64,000 nucleotides of DNA from Lysobacter sp. 5GHs7-4 (lineage in GTDB: Bacteria; Pseudomonadota; Gammaproteobacteria; Xanthomonadales; Xanthomonadaceae), in assembly GCF_021284765.1 (NCBI RefSeq), contig NZ_CP089924.1, positions 4,048,001 to 4,112,000 of the forward strand, written 5' to 3'. Shown in pieces: positions 1 to 12,769 of this stretch. The number at the start of each line of letters is the position of its first letter. Position 1 is the stretch's first letter. The translations under genes were made by a program, and so were the position numbers. The notes under the pieces were generated by a model. It was given only the letters and a program-made list of their open reading frames with translations. It was not told where the DNA came from and made no database searches.

Positions 1-540
1 CAGAACTTGGCGGCCAGCCCGGACCTGCGTCAGCGCTGGCTGGGGCGCATCAACCTCATCACCGCGCGCTGTCGCGCCGGCCAGGTTTCCGATCGCGGCG
101 CATTGGCGGAACTGGTCGCGCAGGCGCCGCCCAGCACGACCGTGTTCGATGTGCAGGCGCTGCGTCTGCTGGCGCGCTTCAATGCCGCTCAGGGCTGCGG
201 TTTCGAATCGCGCGAGTTGGCCGCGGCCATCGTCCGCGTGCTGGACGCCATGCGCGCTCAGCCCGAATCCTCGCGACCGAAGTGGCTGCTGCGCCTGCTC
301 GCCGCGGAGATCTACGCCGGCACCGGCGATCTGGCCGCCTCGCGAGCGCAGGCCGAACGGGCCTGGACCGCCAGCGGCGATCTGCCCACCGGCACCTTGC
401 TGGCCAAGGTCATGGCCGCGCAGGGCGCAGACGCGTCGGCGATCGCAGTGTTGGGCGAGTTGGAGCGCCGCATGAAGCCCTACGACAGCCGCGGCCAGGC
501 CGAGCTGGCGGCGATACGCGCCATGCTGGCCGCGCCCTGA
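1..540 (+). CDS. C-terminal part of a TPR-like protein, paralogous to the tail of the next gene
   Basis: The reading frame is open from base 1, so the gene begins upstream of the window and only about 179 C-terminal residues are seen. They are Ala/Arg/Leu-rich helical repeats resembling tetratricopeptide units, with no membrane segment. The tail matches that of the next gene: AQAERAW followed by a Gly-Asp or similar turn, then a final block with YDSRGQAEL here against YDRVGQARL there. This suggests two tandem paralogous GT-C/TPR proteins, this one cut by the window edge. Function cannot be fixed from the fragment; proximity to pilB hints at a pilus-related role, which is inference only. Confidence 0.6.
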   Translation, partial: QNLAASPDLRQRWLGRINLITARCRAGQVSDRGALAELVAQAPPSTTVFDVQALRLLARFNAAQGCGFESRELAAAIVRVLDAMRAQPESSRPKWLLRLLAAEIYAGTGDLAASRAQAERAWTASGDLPTGTLLAKVMAAQGADASAIAVLGELERRMKPYDSRGQAELAAIRAMLAAP

Positions 541-746
541 CGTTCGCACAGCGGCGTGCGCGGCACCACAGATTGCAAGCGCATGCCACGGAGGCCGCGA
601 ACGGATGCGCTACAGTCGCCGCGGGGAAACGACCGGACGCACCATGACCGTTGCAACGACCATCGCCACGGTGGCGACCTGCCTTGCGCCGACGGCGCCG
701 CTGCCGTGTTCGCGTTGCCGCTGCCGTTGCATCCGCCTGCCGCGCC

Positions 747-2681
747 ATGTCCTGGCGTAAGGCGCTGAGCGCCGATTTGGGCGGCGCCACGGCGCGCTGG
801 GACGCGGCCCGTTGGTTGCTGCTGGGCGCGGCCGTCGCCGCCGTCGCGATCTATTGGAGCGGCCTCGACGGCCCCTTCCTGTTCGACGACGCCGCCAACC
901 TGGCGGCATTGCGCCCTTGGTACAACGGCCAGCTCGATTGGCGGCAGGTGGCGCTGGGCCAGCCGGGACTGATCGAATCGCGGCCGGTGGCCATGCTCAG
1001 CTTCCTGCTCAGTGCGGGATTGGGCGGGCCGGGGCCGTTGTCCTACAAGCTCGGCAATGTGCTGCTGCACTTGTTGTGCGGCCTGTTGGCGTTCCGCGTG
1101 CTGCGCCGCGCGCTGGACGAAGACGCCGTCCTGGCATCGCGCGCGCGCGCGATGGCCGCCACCGCGGTGGCGCTGTGGCTGTTGCATCCGATCCAGGTCA
1201 GCACGGTGCTGTACGCCGTGCAGCGCATGGCCCAGCTCAGCGCGCTGTTCGCACTGGCGGCGGTCTGGACCTATCTGGTCGCGCGTCGCCGCCTGATCCG
1301 CGGGCCGTCGCGCTCGGCCTGGCTGCTGCTGTTCGCGGCCTTCCCCTGCCTGCTGGCGGCCGGCGTTCTCAGCAAACAGAACGCGGCCGTGGCGCCTTTG
1401 CTGTGCCTGGTGCTGGAGCTGGCGTATTTCCGCGCGCCGCGCCCGAATGCGATCAAGGCCTTCTTCGGCCTGTTCCTGGTGGTGCCGGCCGCCGCCGTGC
1501 TCGCGCTGTTGGCGATCTCGCCCGACACCGTGCTGGGCGGTTATGCCGAATGGGACTTCAGCCTGGCCCAGCGCCTGCTGACTCAGGCACGGGTGCTGTG
1601 CGACTACCTCGGCGCGCTGCTCGCGCCGCGCGGCGAGACGATGACGCTGTTCCGCGACGACGTCGTGGTGTCCACCGGCCTGTTCTCGCCGGCCACCACC
1701 GCCGCGGCGATCGTGGCCCTGCTGGCGCTGAGCGCGATCGCGGTGGCCCTGCGCAAGCGCGTGCCCAGCGTGTTCGCCGGCTGGTTCTTCTTCCTCGCCG
1801 CGCACAGCGTCGAGTCCGGACCGCTGCCGCTGGAGATGTACTACGAGCACCGCAACTACCTGCCGTCGATCGGTCTGGCCCTGGCCGTGGTCGGTTTGGC
1901 CGCCCTGCTGCCGGCGCGCGCGTTCAACGTGCGCGGCAGCCGTCTGGCGTTGCTGGGCGTGGTCGCGGTCTGCGCACTGCTGGCCTGGTCGGCGCAGGGC
2001 CGGGTCGCGACCTGGCGCAGCAAGGCCGAGATCGTCGCGCAAGCGCTGATCCATCACCCCGACTCGCTGCGCGCGCGCCAGACCCAGGCCTTCATCGATC
2101 TGAGCGCGAACCGTTACGACGCGGCGGTCGCGCAAATGGAGTACCTGCGCCGCAGTCCGCTGCCGCGCCGACGCATGCTGGCCGGCATCGATCTGGTGTC
2201 CATCGCCTGCCTGGCCGGGCGCGATCCGGACCCGGCGCAACTGCGTACCGCCCTGGCCGACCGCCAGCCGCAGATCACCCTGGACGAGGTTCTGGTCGCC
2301 GATCTGCTCGCCCAGGCCTCGGCACCGGGACGCTGCCCGCGCATCGGCGAAGCGCAGGCCATCGCCACCGTGCACACCCTGCTGGCCGCGGCCCCGACCC
2401 AGCCCGAGCGGGCCACGCCTAAACGCCAATTGCGTTACGTCGCGGCCTTGCTGCACGCGCGCGCCGGGCAGTGGCCGCAGGCCCAGGACCAGGCCGAACG
2501 GGCCTGGTCGCCGCAGGCCACGCCCGAGATCGGCGATCTGCTGGTCCAGGCTTGCGCCAAGAACGGTCAAACGGCCTGCGCTCGGCGCGTGCTGGCGCAG
2601 TTGGACGCGCGCACGCGCGGCTACGATCGCGTCGGCCAGGCGCGTCTGGTCCGCTTGCGGGCGCTGATCGCCGATCGCTGA
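747..2681 (+). CDS. TMTC-like GT-C fold membrane protein with C-terminal TPR-like region
   Basis: A 644-residue polytopic inner-membrane protein. An N-terminal membrane segment (about 22-38) leads to a loop with FLFDD (Asp47-Asp48), the acidic pair usual in the first periplasmic loop of GT-C glycosyltransferases. Then come ESRPVAMLSF (77-86), HPIQ with VQR (147-160) and YYEHRNYLPSIG (365-376). This order of motifs is that of the TMTC/DUF1736 family, whose animal members are O-mannosyltransferases. Residues from about 430 to the end are soluble helical repeats. ATG at 747 is preferred to an Arg-rich upstream extension. The gene lies 148 bp before pilB, so pilin glycosylation is a reasonable but unproven guess; donor and acceptor are unknown. 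Confidence 0.72.
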   Translation: MSWRKALSADLGGATARWDAARWLLLGAAVAAVAIYWSGLDGPFLFDDAANLAALRPWYNGQLDWRQVALGQPGLIESRPVAMLSFLLSAGLGGPGPLSYKLGNVLLHLLCGLLAFRVLRRALDEDAVLASRARAMAATAVALWLLHPIQVSTVLYAVQRMAQLSALFALAAVWTYLVARRRLIRGPSRSAWLLLFAAFPCLLAAGVLSKQNAAVAPLLCLVLELAYFRAPRPNAIKAFFGLFLVVPAAAVLALLAISPDTVLGGYAEWDFSLAQRLLTQARVLCDYLGALLAPRGETMTLFRDDVVVSTGLFSPATTAAAIVALLALSAIAVALRKRVPSVFAGWFFFLAAHSVESGPLPLEMYYEHRNYLPSIGLALAVVGLAALLPARAFNVRGSRLALLGVVAVCALLAWSAQGRVATWRSKAEIVAQALIHHPDSLRARQTQAFIDLSANRYDAAVAQMEYLRRSPLPRRRMLAGIDLVSIACLAGRDPDPAQLRTALADRQPQITLDEVLVADLLAQASAPGRCPRIGEAQAIATVHTLLAAAPTQPERATPKRQLRYVAALLHARAGQWPQAQDQAERAWSPQATPEIGDLLVQACAKNGQTACARRVLAQLDARTRGYDRVGQARLVRLRALIADR

Positions 2682-2713
2682 ACCCTGCGTCCGCCGCGTG
2701 GTCCGAATCCTGC

Positions 2714-2746
2714 GGAAGCCCTGAAATATGGCCTGCAGGGGCTTCC
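2714..2746. other. Imperfect hairpin between the GT-C gene and pilB
   Basis: GGAAGCCCTG and CAGGGGCTTCC can form a stem with one bulge around a 12-13 nt loop. No T-run follows on the + strand, so it is not a classical terminator. It may be an attenuator or mRNA end that separates the upstream gene from pilB. No convincing sigma-54 -24/-12 promoter was seen in this 148-bp gap. Confidence 0.35.
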
Positions 2747-2829
2747 AACGCGCAAAAAGGCGACCGTAGTCCGCTCGCGTGGCCCAAGGATTGGGGTAAA
2801 GTCGGCCTGGGGAAAAACCGAGGACTGCG

Positions 2830-4557
<1,728 letters not shown>

Positions 4558-4560
4558 ACC

Positions 4561-5814
4561 ATGTCCGCGACCCGCTCCGCGACCAAGCCCGCCGCCGCCC
4601 GCCGCCCCAATCCGCTCGAGATCTTTGTCTGGGAAGGCAAGGACAAGCGTGGCGTCGTCATGAAGGGCGAGCAGTCGGCCAAGAACGCCAACATGCTGCG
4701 CGCCGAGCTGCGCCGCCAGGGCATCACGCCCGGCACGGTCAAGCCCAAGGGCAAGCCGCTGCTCGGCGGCGCCGGCAAGCGCATCACGCCGCGCGACATC
4801 GCCATCTTCAGCCGTCAGATCGCGACCATGATGAAATCCGGCGTGCCGATCGTGACCTCGCTGGAGATCATGGCCGGCGGCCAGAAGAACCCCAAGATGA
4901 AGACGCTGATCAACACGGTCCGCGCCGACCTCGAAGGCGGCTCGTCGATGCACGAGGCGCTGAGTAAGCATCCGGTCCAGTTCGACGAGCTCTACCGCAA
5001 CCTGGTCAAGGCCGGCGAATCGGCCGGTGTGCTGGAAACGGTGCTCGACACCGTCGCCAGCTACAAGGAAAACATCGAAAGCCTGAAGGGCAAGATCAAG
5101 AAGGCGCTGTTCTATCCGGCCACGGTCGTGGCGGTGGCGATCCTGGTCAGCGCGATCCTGCTGATCTTCGTGGTGCCGCAGTTCGAGAAGACCTTCGAGA
5201 GCTTCGGCGCCGAGCTGCCGGCGTTCACCCTGATGATCATCGGCGCCAGCGATTTCATGATCGCGTATTGGTGGGCGGTGCTGCTGGTGCTGATCGGCAC
5301 CGGCGTGGGCTTCATCATGGCCAAGAACCGCTCGCCGGCCTTCGCCCACTTCCTGGACCGCATGATGCTGAAGATCCCGGTGGTCGGGCAGATCCTGCAC
5401 AACTCCGCGATCGCGCGTTTCGCCCGCACCCTGGCCGTGACCTTCAAGGCCGGCGTGCCGCTGGTGGAGGCGCTGGACACCGTCGCCGGCGCCACCGGCA
5501 ACGTGGTCTACGAATCGGCCGTGCGCCGCATCCGCGACGACGTCGCGGTGGGCTACCAGCTCAATATGTCGATGAAGCAGGTCAACCTGTTCCCGCACAT
5601 GGTGATCCAGATGACCGCGATCGGCGAAGAGGCCGGCGCGCTCGACACCATGCTGTTCAAGGTCGCCGAGTTCTACGAGGAAGAGGTCAACAACGCCGTC
5701 GACGCGCTGTCCAGCCTGCTCGAACCGCTGATCATGATGGTGCTGGGCGTGATCGTCGGCAGCATGGTCATCGGCATGTACCTGCCGATCTTCAAGCTCG
5801 CCGCGACGATCTGA
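4561..5814 (+). CDS. pilC: PilC, type IV pilus inner-membrane platform protein
   Basis: A 417-residue polytopic inner-membrane protein of the GspF/PilC family, the platform that couples PilB to pilin insertion. Two T2SSF repeats are visible: FSRQIATMMKSGVPIVTSLE near 80-100 and FARTLAVTFKAGVPLVEALD near 285-304. Membrane segments lie at about 182-206, 235-258 and 385-410. Start ATG is 3 nt after the pilB stop, so the two are probably translationally coupled. Length and segment number are typical. Confidence 0.97.
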   Translation: MSATRSATKPAAARRPNPLEIFVWEGKDKRGVVMKGEQSAKNANMLRAELRRQGITPGTVKPKGKPLLGGAGKRITPRDIAIFSRQIATMMKSGVPIVTSLEIMAGGQKNPKMKTLINTVRADLEGGSSMHEALSKHPVQFDELYRNLVKAGESAGVLETVLDTVASYKENIESLKGKIKKALFYPATVVAVAILVSAILLIFVVPQFEKTFESFGAELPAFTLMIIGASDFMIAYWWAVLLVLIGTGVGFIMAKNRSPAFAHFLDRMMLKIPVVGQILHNSAIARFARTLAVTFKAGVPLVEALDTVAGATGNVVYESAVRRIRDDVAVGYQLNMSMKQVNLFPHMVIQMTAIGEEAGALDTMLFKVAEFYEEEVNNAVDALSSLLEPLIMMVLGVIVGSMVIGMYLPIFKLAATI

Positions 5815-5837
5815 CGCTTCGGGGTTATCCTTCGCGC

Positions 5838-6701
5838 ATGGCATTCCTGGATCAGAACCCCGGCCTCGGGTTTCCGCTCGCGGCCGGCTTCGGCCTGTTG
5901 GTCGGCAGTTTCCTCAACGTGGTCATCCTGCGCCTGCCCAAGCGGCTGGAATGGCAGTGGAATCGCGACGCGCGCGAGATCCTGGAACTGCCGGAAATCT
6001 ACGACCCGCCGCCGCCGGGCATCGTGGTCGAGCGCTCGCACTGTCCGCATTGCAAGCACCAGCTGAGCTGGTACGAAAACATCCCGCTCTTCAGCTACCT
6101 GTTCCTGCGCGGCCGCTGCCGCAGCTGCAAGGCGCCGATTTCGCCGCAGTACCCGCTGGTCGAGGCGATCACCATGCTGGCGGTGCTGGCCTGCGTGTGG
6201 CGCTTCGGCTTCGGCTGGCAGGGCTTCGGCGCGATCGTGTTCAGCACCTTCCTGATCGCGCTGTCGGGCATCGATTTCCGCACCAAGCTGCTGCCCGACC
6301 AGCTCACATTACCCTTGATGTGGCTGGGCCTGATCGCCAGTTCCGACAATCTCTATTTCCAGACCAAGCCGGCCCTGCTCGGCGCGATCGCCGGCTACCT
6401 CAGCCTGTGGTCGGTGTGGTGGGTGTTCAAACAGCTGACCGGCAAGGAAGGCATGGGCCACGGCGACTTCAAGCTGCTCGCCGCGATCGGCGCCTGGGTC
6501 GGGCTCAAAGGCATCCTGCCGACCATCCTGCTGTCCTCGCTGGTCGGCGCCATCATCGGTTCGATCTGGCTGACCGCGCGCGGCCGCGACAAGGCCACGC
6601 CGATCCCATTCGGTCCCTACCTCGCAATCGCGGGCTGGATCGTGTTCTTCTGGGGCGAGCAACTGGTCGGCGCGTACATGCGCTACGCCGGGCTGCGCTG
6701 A
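5838..6701 (+). CDS. pilD: PilD/GspO, prepilin leader peptidase and N-methyltransferase
   Basis: A 287-residue bifunctional aspartyl protease that cleaves prepilins after Gly and methylates the new N-terminus. The cytoplasmic tetracysteine motif is present (Cys69, Cys72, Cys94, Cys97), as are both catalytic Asp in GIDF (Asp146) and GHGDFK (Asp210). About eight membrane segments. The start ATG at 5838 gives the family's usual MAFLDQNP N-terminus. Besides pilins it very likely processes the GspH-GspK pseudopilins encoded at the other end of this window. Confidence 0.97.
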   Translation: MAFLDQNPGLGFPLAAGFGLLVGSFLNVVILRLPKRLEWQWNRDAREILELPEIYDPPPPGIVVERSHCPHCKHQLSWYENIPLFSYLFLRGRCRSCKAPISPQYPLVEAITMLAVLACVWRFGFGWQGFGAIVFSTFLIALSGIDFRTKLLPDQLTLPLMWLGLIASSDNLYFQTKPALLGAIAGYLSLWSVWWVFKQLTGKEGMGHGDFKLLAAIGAWVGLKGILPTILLSSLVGAIIGSIWLTARGRDKATPIPFGPYLAIAGWIVFFWGEQLVGAYMRYAGLR

Positions 6702-6706
6702 CCGCC

Positions 6707-7318
6707 ATGGCCGCGTTCTGCGTCGGGGTGACCGGCGGCGTGGCCTCGGGCAAGAGCGAAGTGACGCGGCGTTTCGAGGCGCTGGGCGTGACCGTGGCCG
6801 ACGCCGACCTGGCCGCGCGCGCGGCCGTCGAGGCCGGCTCGCAAGGGCTGGCCGAGGTCGTGGCCGCGTTCGGCGATGAGGTGCTAGACGCGCACGGCGG
6901 CCTGGATCGCGCCGCGATGCGCCGGCGCGTGTTCGCCGACCCCGACGCGCGCCGCCGCCTGGAGGCCATCGTGCATCCGCGCGTGCGCGCCTTGCTGCGC
7001 GAGCAATGCGAACGCGCGCCCGGCGCCTACGCGATCGCCGCGATCCCCTTGCTCACCGAAGGCGGCGGCCGCGAGGCCTACCCCTGGCTGCAGCGCATCC
7101 TGCTGGTCGACGTACCGGTGGAGGTGCAGCGCGCGCGCGTGATGGCGCGCGACCGCGTCGAAGCCGAGCTGGCCGAACGCATGATCGCGGCCCAGGCCAC
7201 GCGCGCGGCGCGCCTGGCGATCGCCGACGACGTGATCGTCAACGACGGCCCGTTGGACGCGTTGGACCGGCACGTAGCGGAGCTGGACCGGCGCTATCGG
7301 GCGCTGGCGTCGGGCTGA
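6707..7318 (+). CDS. coaE: Dephospho-CoA kinase
   Basis: A 203-residue P-loop kinase catalysing the last step of CoA biosynthesis, phosphorylation of the 3'-OH of dephospho-CoA. The N-terminal nucleotide loop GVTGGVASGKSEV is intact (residues about 6-18), followed by ADADLAAR and IPLLTEGG typical of CoaE. ATG lies 5 nt after the pilD stop. Adjacency of coaE to pilD is common in gammaproteobacteria and probably reflects cotranscription rather than function. Confidence 0.95.
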   Translation: MAAFCVGVTGGVASGKSEVTRRFEALGVTVADADLAARAAVEAGSQGLAEVVAAFGDEVLDAHGGLDRAAMRRRVFADPDARRRLEAIVHPRVRALLREQCERAPGAYAIAAIPLLTEGGGREAYPWLQRILLVDVPVEVQRARVMARDRVEAELAERMIAAQATRAARLAIADDVIVNDGPLDALDRHVAELDRRYRALASG

Positions 7319-7339
7319 GTTCGCCGCGAAACCCGTTTC

Positions 7340-7413
7340 TGTGGGAGCGGCGTGAGCCGCGATTTGCTCCAGCGGCTGGCGAACCAGGGAATCGCGGCTT
7401 ACGCCGCTCCTAC
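7340..7413. repeat. REP-like inverted repeat pair between coaE and mutT/thiE
   Basis: Two inverted arms, GTGGGAGCGGCGTGAGCCGC (7341-7360) and GCGGCTTACGCCGCTCCTAC (7394-7413), flank about 33 bp. They form a long near-perfect stem. This motif type is dispersed between genes in Xanthomonadaceae and Pseudomonas (REP/BIME elements). It lies between convergent genes and could help end transcription or stabilise mRNA 3' ends. Confidence 0.75.
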
Positions 7414-7465
7414 GGAGAGCACGCAGAGCCTCGTTGCCTGCGGACCATTGCAGAGTGTTCCGCAC

Positions 7466-8425
7466 CTACTTGGCGTCGGGCCAGAACGCGCGAATGGCGG
7501 CGATTCCCTGCGCGCCGTGCGCGCGCGCCTCTGTCATATCGTCCGCGCCCAGCCCGCCGATCGCATAGATCGGCAACGAGACCTCCTCGCGCAGCGCGGC
7601 GAAACCGTCCCAGCCGATGCCGGCCCGGTCCGGGTGGCTGGGCGTGGCGCGGACCGCGCCGACCACGGCGAAATCGCAGCCCAGCGCCTGCGCCGCGCGC
7701 AGCTCCTGCGCGTCGTGGCAGGACGCCGCCAGCGCCTGTCCGGCCGGCAGCGGACGTTGCGCGTGCTCGCGCAGTTGCGCCGCGCGCAGGTGCAGGCCGG
7801 TGCCCAGCTCGGCCGCGAGCGCGGCGTCGCCGTTGAGCAGGACCTGGGCACGCGCGCGACGGCATCGCAATGCGGCGGCGGCGGCCAACGATTTCCAGCG
7901 CGCCGCGGGCGTGGCCGTCGCGCGCAGCTGCACCCGGCGCACGCCGGCGGCCAGCGCGCGGTCCAGCGCGGCCAGCCAGTCGGCGTCTGCCATCGCGGCG
8001 GGATCGGGCGTGACCAGATAGCGATCGGGCTGCAGCAGGGCCGCGACCACCGGCCGATCGGCCGGCGGCATCTCGTAGGCGCTCAGCTTGGCCGGCGGCA
8101 CCCAGGCCAGGGCCTGACCTTCGCGGCCGCGCACGCTGCCGCTCCAGTGCCGCAGCTCGCGCACGTCCAGGCGCAGGCGCTTGTCCGGATACTGCTGCGG
8201 CACGTCGATCAGGGCATCGCCGACCTCGCAGGCGATGCCCAGTTCCTCATGCAGTTCGCGTTGCAGGGCGGCCTCGGCCGACTCGCCGGGCTCGCGCTTG
8301 CCGCCGGGAAATTCCCACAGGCCGGCCAGGTCGCGGCCTTCCGTACGCCGGGTCAGCAGCACCCGGCCGCGTGCGTCGCGCACGACCGCGGCGACCACGT
8401 GAATCTGGCGGCGTTGGGAGGACAC
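7466..8425 (-). CDS. mutT: Fusion of a MutT-like Nudix hydrolase and a ThiE-like TIM barrel
   Basis: About 319 residues. The N-terminal Nudix domain (1-130) has the full Nudix box, from GGKREPGES through RELHEELGI, and resembles MutT 8-oxo-dGTP diphosphatase. The C-terminal part (about 140-319) resembles thiamine-phosphate synthase, with LLNGDAALA, ASCHDAQEL, FAVVGAVRAT and PIYAIGGL in the expected order. The combination is known in gammaproteobacteria next to secA; whether the barrel makes thiamine phosphate is uncertain. GTG at 8425 (VSSQRRQIHVV) is chosen because a longer frame to 8512 reads through a REP-like repeat. Confidence 0.85.
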   Translation of the reverse strand: MSSQRRQIHVVAAVVRDARGRVLLTRRTEGRDLAGLWEFPGGKREPGESAEAALQRELHEELGIACEVGDALIDVPQQYPDKRLRLDVRELRHWSGSVRGREGQALAWVPPAKLSAYEMPPADRPVVAALLQPDRYLVTPDPAAMADADWLAALDRALAAGVRRVQLRATATPAARWKSLAAAAALRCRRARAQVLLNGDAALAAELGTGLHLRAAQLREHAQRPLPAGQALAASCHDAQELRAAQALGCDFAVVGAVRATPSHPDRAGIGWDGFAALREEVSLPIYAIGGLGADDMTEARAHGAQGIAAIRAFWPDAK

Positions 8426-8440
8426 TATTTGCCGGCCCGA

Positions 8441-8600
8441 ATCGTCGTCCCCGCGAAGGCGGGGCGCCAGGGCGTCGTCCAGGTAGGGCTCTGAAGTTTC
8501 ATTCCCGGCCACCCGACTGGCTCCGGCGGCGCTCAGCGCCGCAGGGGCCGATGGCTCGCAAGCCGCGGCGCGTCATCCCCGCCTGCGCGAGGACGACGAG
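8441..8600. repeat. Two REP-like palindromes between mutT/thiE and secA
   Basis: ATCGTCGTCCCCGCGAAGGC followed by GGGGCGCC (8441-8468) and CGTCATCCCCGCCTGCGCGA with GGACGACG (8571-8598) are inverted-repeat units of the family seen again at 31.7, 50.5-50.7 and 52.5-52.8 kb. A GATGGCTCGCAAGC fragment near 8550 matches the second family found at 11.65 kb. No gene fits in this stretch. Confidence 0.65.
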
Positions 8601-8626
8601 CGGGAGCGGAGTCTGAGCAGCCGGCT

Positions 8627-11347
<2,721 letters not shown>

Positions 11348-11571
11348 GAACGGGTCCGTGAAGCGGAACAGGAATGCGAGGGCGGGATGCGTTAAGAACG
11401 CTTACCCGCCAGCGAGTTCCCGGTTTTAGGGAGGTCCAGAGACGAAATCGGAGCGCCTGGCGCCCCGATCGTGTCGAGCCTGGTCTTAAGCCAACGCTCA
11501 TTCTAGCTTGGGCCGCGCCCGGGTGCTTGCAAGGGGGCGGCCCGCCCCGCATTCATGCGTTTCGGGGGGCC
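11348..11571. other. Untranslated region upstream of secA
   Basis: No gene is supported here. GCGTTAAGAACGC (11390-11402) is a short palindrome about 45 bp before secA. No confident promoter pair was recognised, but secA transcription probably starts in this stretch, since the M23 gene upstream has its own terminator. Confidence 0.4.
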
Positions 11572-11601
11572 GGAAACGAAAACGGCGCCCTGGGGCGCCG
11601 T
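11572..11601 (-). terminator. Intrinsic terminator of the M23 peptidase gene
   Basis: Read on the minus strand, ACGGCGCCC, loop CAG, GGCGCCGT is followed by TTTCGTTTCC. Strong GC stem (11582-11601) plus T-rich tail, about 250 nt beyond the M23 stop codon and upstream of secA. Confidence 0.65.
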
Positions 11602-11648
11602 CGGCGGGTTCTTTGCTGCTAGCGCTGCGCGTGTAGCGAGGCTTCCGG

Positions 11649-11858
11649 CCCGCCGCAGCGCGACGGGCGTTCGTCAGGCCGCGAGCCAGTGGCTCGCAAG
11701 CAGGCCTTCCTTACCCAGCCCGCCGCAGCGCGACGGGCGTTCGTCAGGCCGCGAGCCAGTGGCTCGCAAGCAGGCCTTCCTTACCCAGCCCGCCGCAGCG
11801 CGACGGGCGTTCGTCAGGCCGCGAGCCAGTGGCTCGCAAGCAGGCCTTCCTCACCCAC
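11649..11858. repeat. Three tandem 70-bp repeats at the 3' end of the M23 peptidase gene
   Basis: Units begin at 11649, 11719 and 11789 with an exact 70-bp period and are nearly identical. Each contains CGACGGGCGTTCGTCAGGCC and the palindrome GCGAGCCAGTGGCTCGC. The last unit reaches the M23 stop region. Related single copies occur near 31505-31553, with fragments near 8550 and 50565. Identity of the three units suggests recent tandem amplification of one dispersed palindromic element. Confidence 0.9.
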
Positions 11859-12762
11859 GCAGCGGCGACTGCTGGTTCAAGAACTTGACCGGGTTCACGA
11901 CCCGACCGTTCTCCCAGACCTCGAAATGCACGTGGGCGCCGGTGGAGCGGCCGGTGGAGCCGGCCTTGGCGACTTCCTGGCCCGCGCGGACCAGCTCGCC
12001 GACCTTGAGCAGCAGGCGCGAGTTGTGCGCGTAGCGGGTCACGTAGCCGTTGCCGTGGTCGACCTCGACCACGTTGCCGTAGCCCGAGCGCACGCCCGAA
12101 TAGCTGACCACGCCGTCGGCCACGGCCAGCACCGGGTCGCCGACGTCGGCTTCGAAATCGATGCCCTTGTGGAACGCGCTGCCGCCGTTGAACGGATCGG
12201 CGCGGCCGCCGAAGCCGGAGGTGATGTAGCTGTTGGCGATCGGCGCGCGCGAGGGCACCGCGTTCATGTCGAGCTGGCGGTTGAACAGCAGCGACTCCAG
12301 CACCGACAGCTGCTCGCCGGAGGCCTTGAACTGGCGATCCAGGTGCGCCATGCCGCCCGATAACTCGGCCTTGGGCATGTCGCGGACCGGGCCCGCGCCA
12401 CCTTGGCCGACCGGCTTGTTGAAGTCGAACTCGCCGTCCTGCAGCTGACCGATACGGGTCAGGCGCTCGCCGAGCGCGTTGAGGCGGTTGGCCTCGGCCT
12501 GCAGTTCGCCCATGCGCGCGGCCAGGGCGTTGATCTCGCGCTGGGCGTCGCGCTTGGTCGCGTCGATCTGAGCCTGCTGTTCGCGCACCTGCGCGCGCAG
12601 CATGAAGTTGTCGGCGATGCCGGCGCCGGCGCCCAGCGCCACGCCGGAGCCCAGGAGCAGGGCGACCGCGACGGCAGGACGGCGTCCGCCGAAGTGGCCG
12701 ACATGCTGGAAGAACGTTCCCAGCTGCGCCCGCGATTTGTTTACGATGGATTGATAGGTCAT
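11851..12762 (-). CDS. Membrane-anchored M23 (LytM-type) peptidase
   Basis: A 303-residue protein with one membrane segment (about 29-50), a periplasmic coiled coil (about 53-108) and a C-terminal LytM domain. The zinc and catalytic residues are all present: His198 and Asp202 in HKGIDF, His277 and His279 in HVHF. It is therefore probably an active endopeptidase cutting peptidoglycan cross-bridges, not a degenerate EnvC/NlpD-type activator. Sited between secA and lpxC near the division cluster. ATG at 12762 is chosen because sequence further upstream is the dciA coding region on the other strand. Confidence 0.9.
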   Translation of the reverse strand: MTYQSIVNKSRAQLGTFFQHVGHFGGRRPAVAVALLLGSGVALGAGAGIADNFMLRAQVREQQAQIDATKRDAQREINALAARMGELQAEANRLNALGERLTRIGQLQDGEFDFNKPVGQGGAGPVRDMPKAELSGGMAHLDRQFKASGEQLSVLESLLFNRQLDMNAVPSRAPIANSYITSGFGGRADPFNGGSAFHKGIDFEADVGDPVLAVADGVVSYSGVRSGYGNVVEVDHGNGYVTRYAHNSRLLLKVGELVRAGQEVAKAGSTGRSTGAHVHFEVWENGRVVNPVKFLNQQSPLRG

Positions 12763-12769
12763 GTGTTCT

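Noticed and set aside
2682..2829. Sigma-54 promoter for pilB
   Set aside because: No GG-N10-GC pair at -24/-12 with good flanking bases was found.
8426..8512. N-terminal extension of the Nudix-ThiE protein
   Set aside because: Encoded by a REP-like element (APRLRGDD); GTG 8425 gives a normal Nudix N-terminus.
11348..11850. secM upstream of secA
   Set aside because: No small secreted arrest peptide frame exists; the position is taken by the M23 peptidase and repeats.
11649..11858. CRISPR array
   Set aside because: Three directly abutting 70-bp units without unique spacers and no cas genes nearby.
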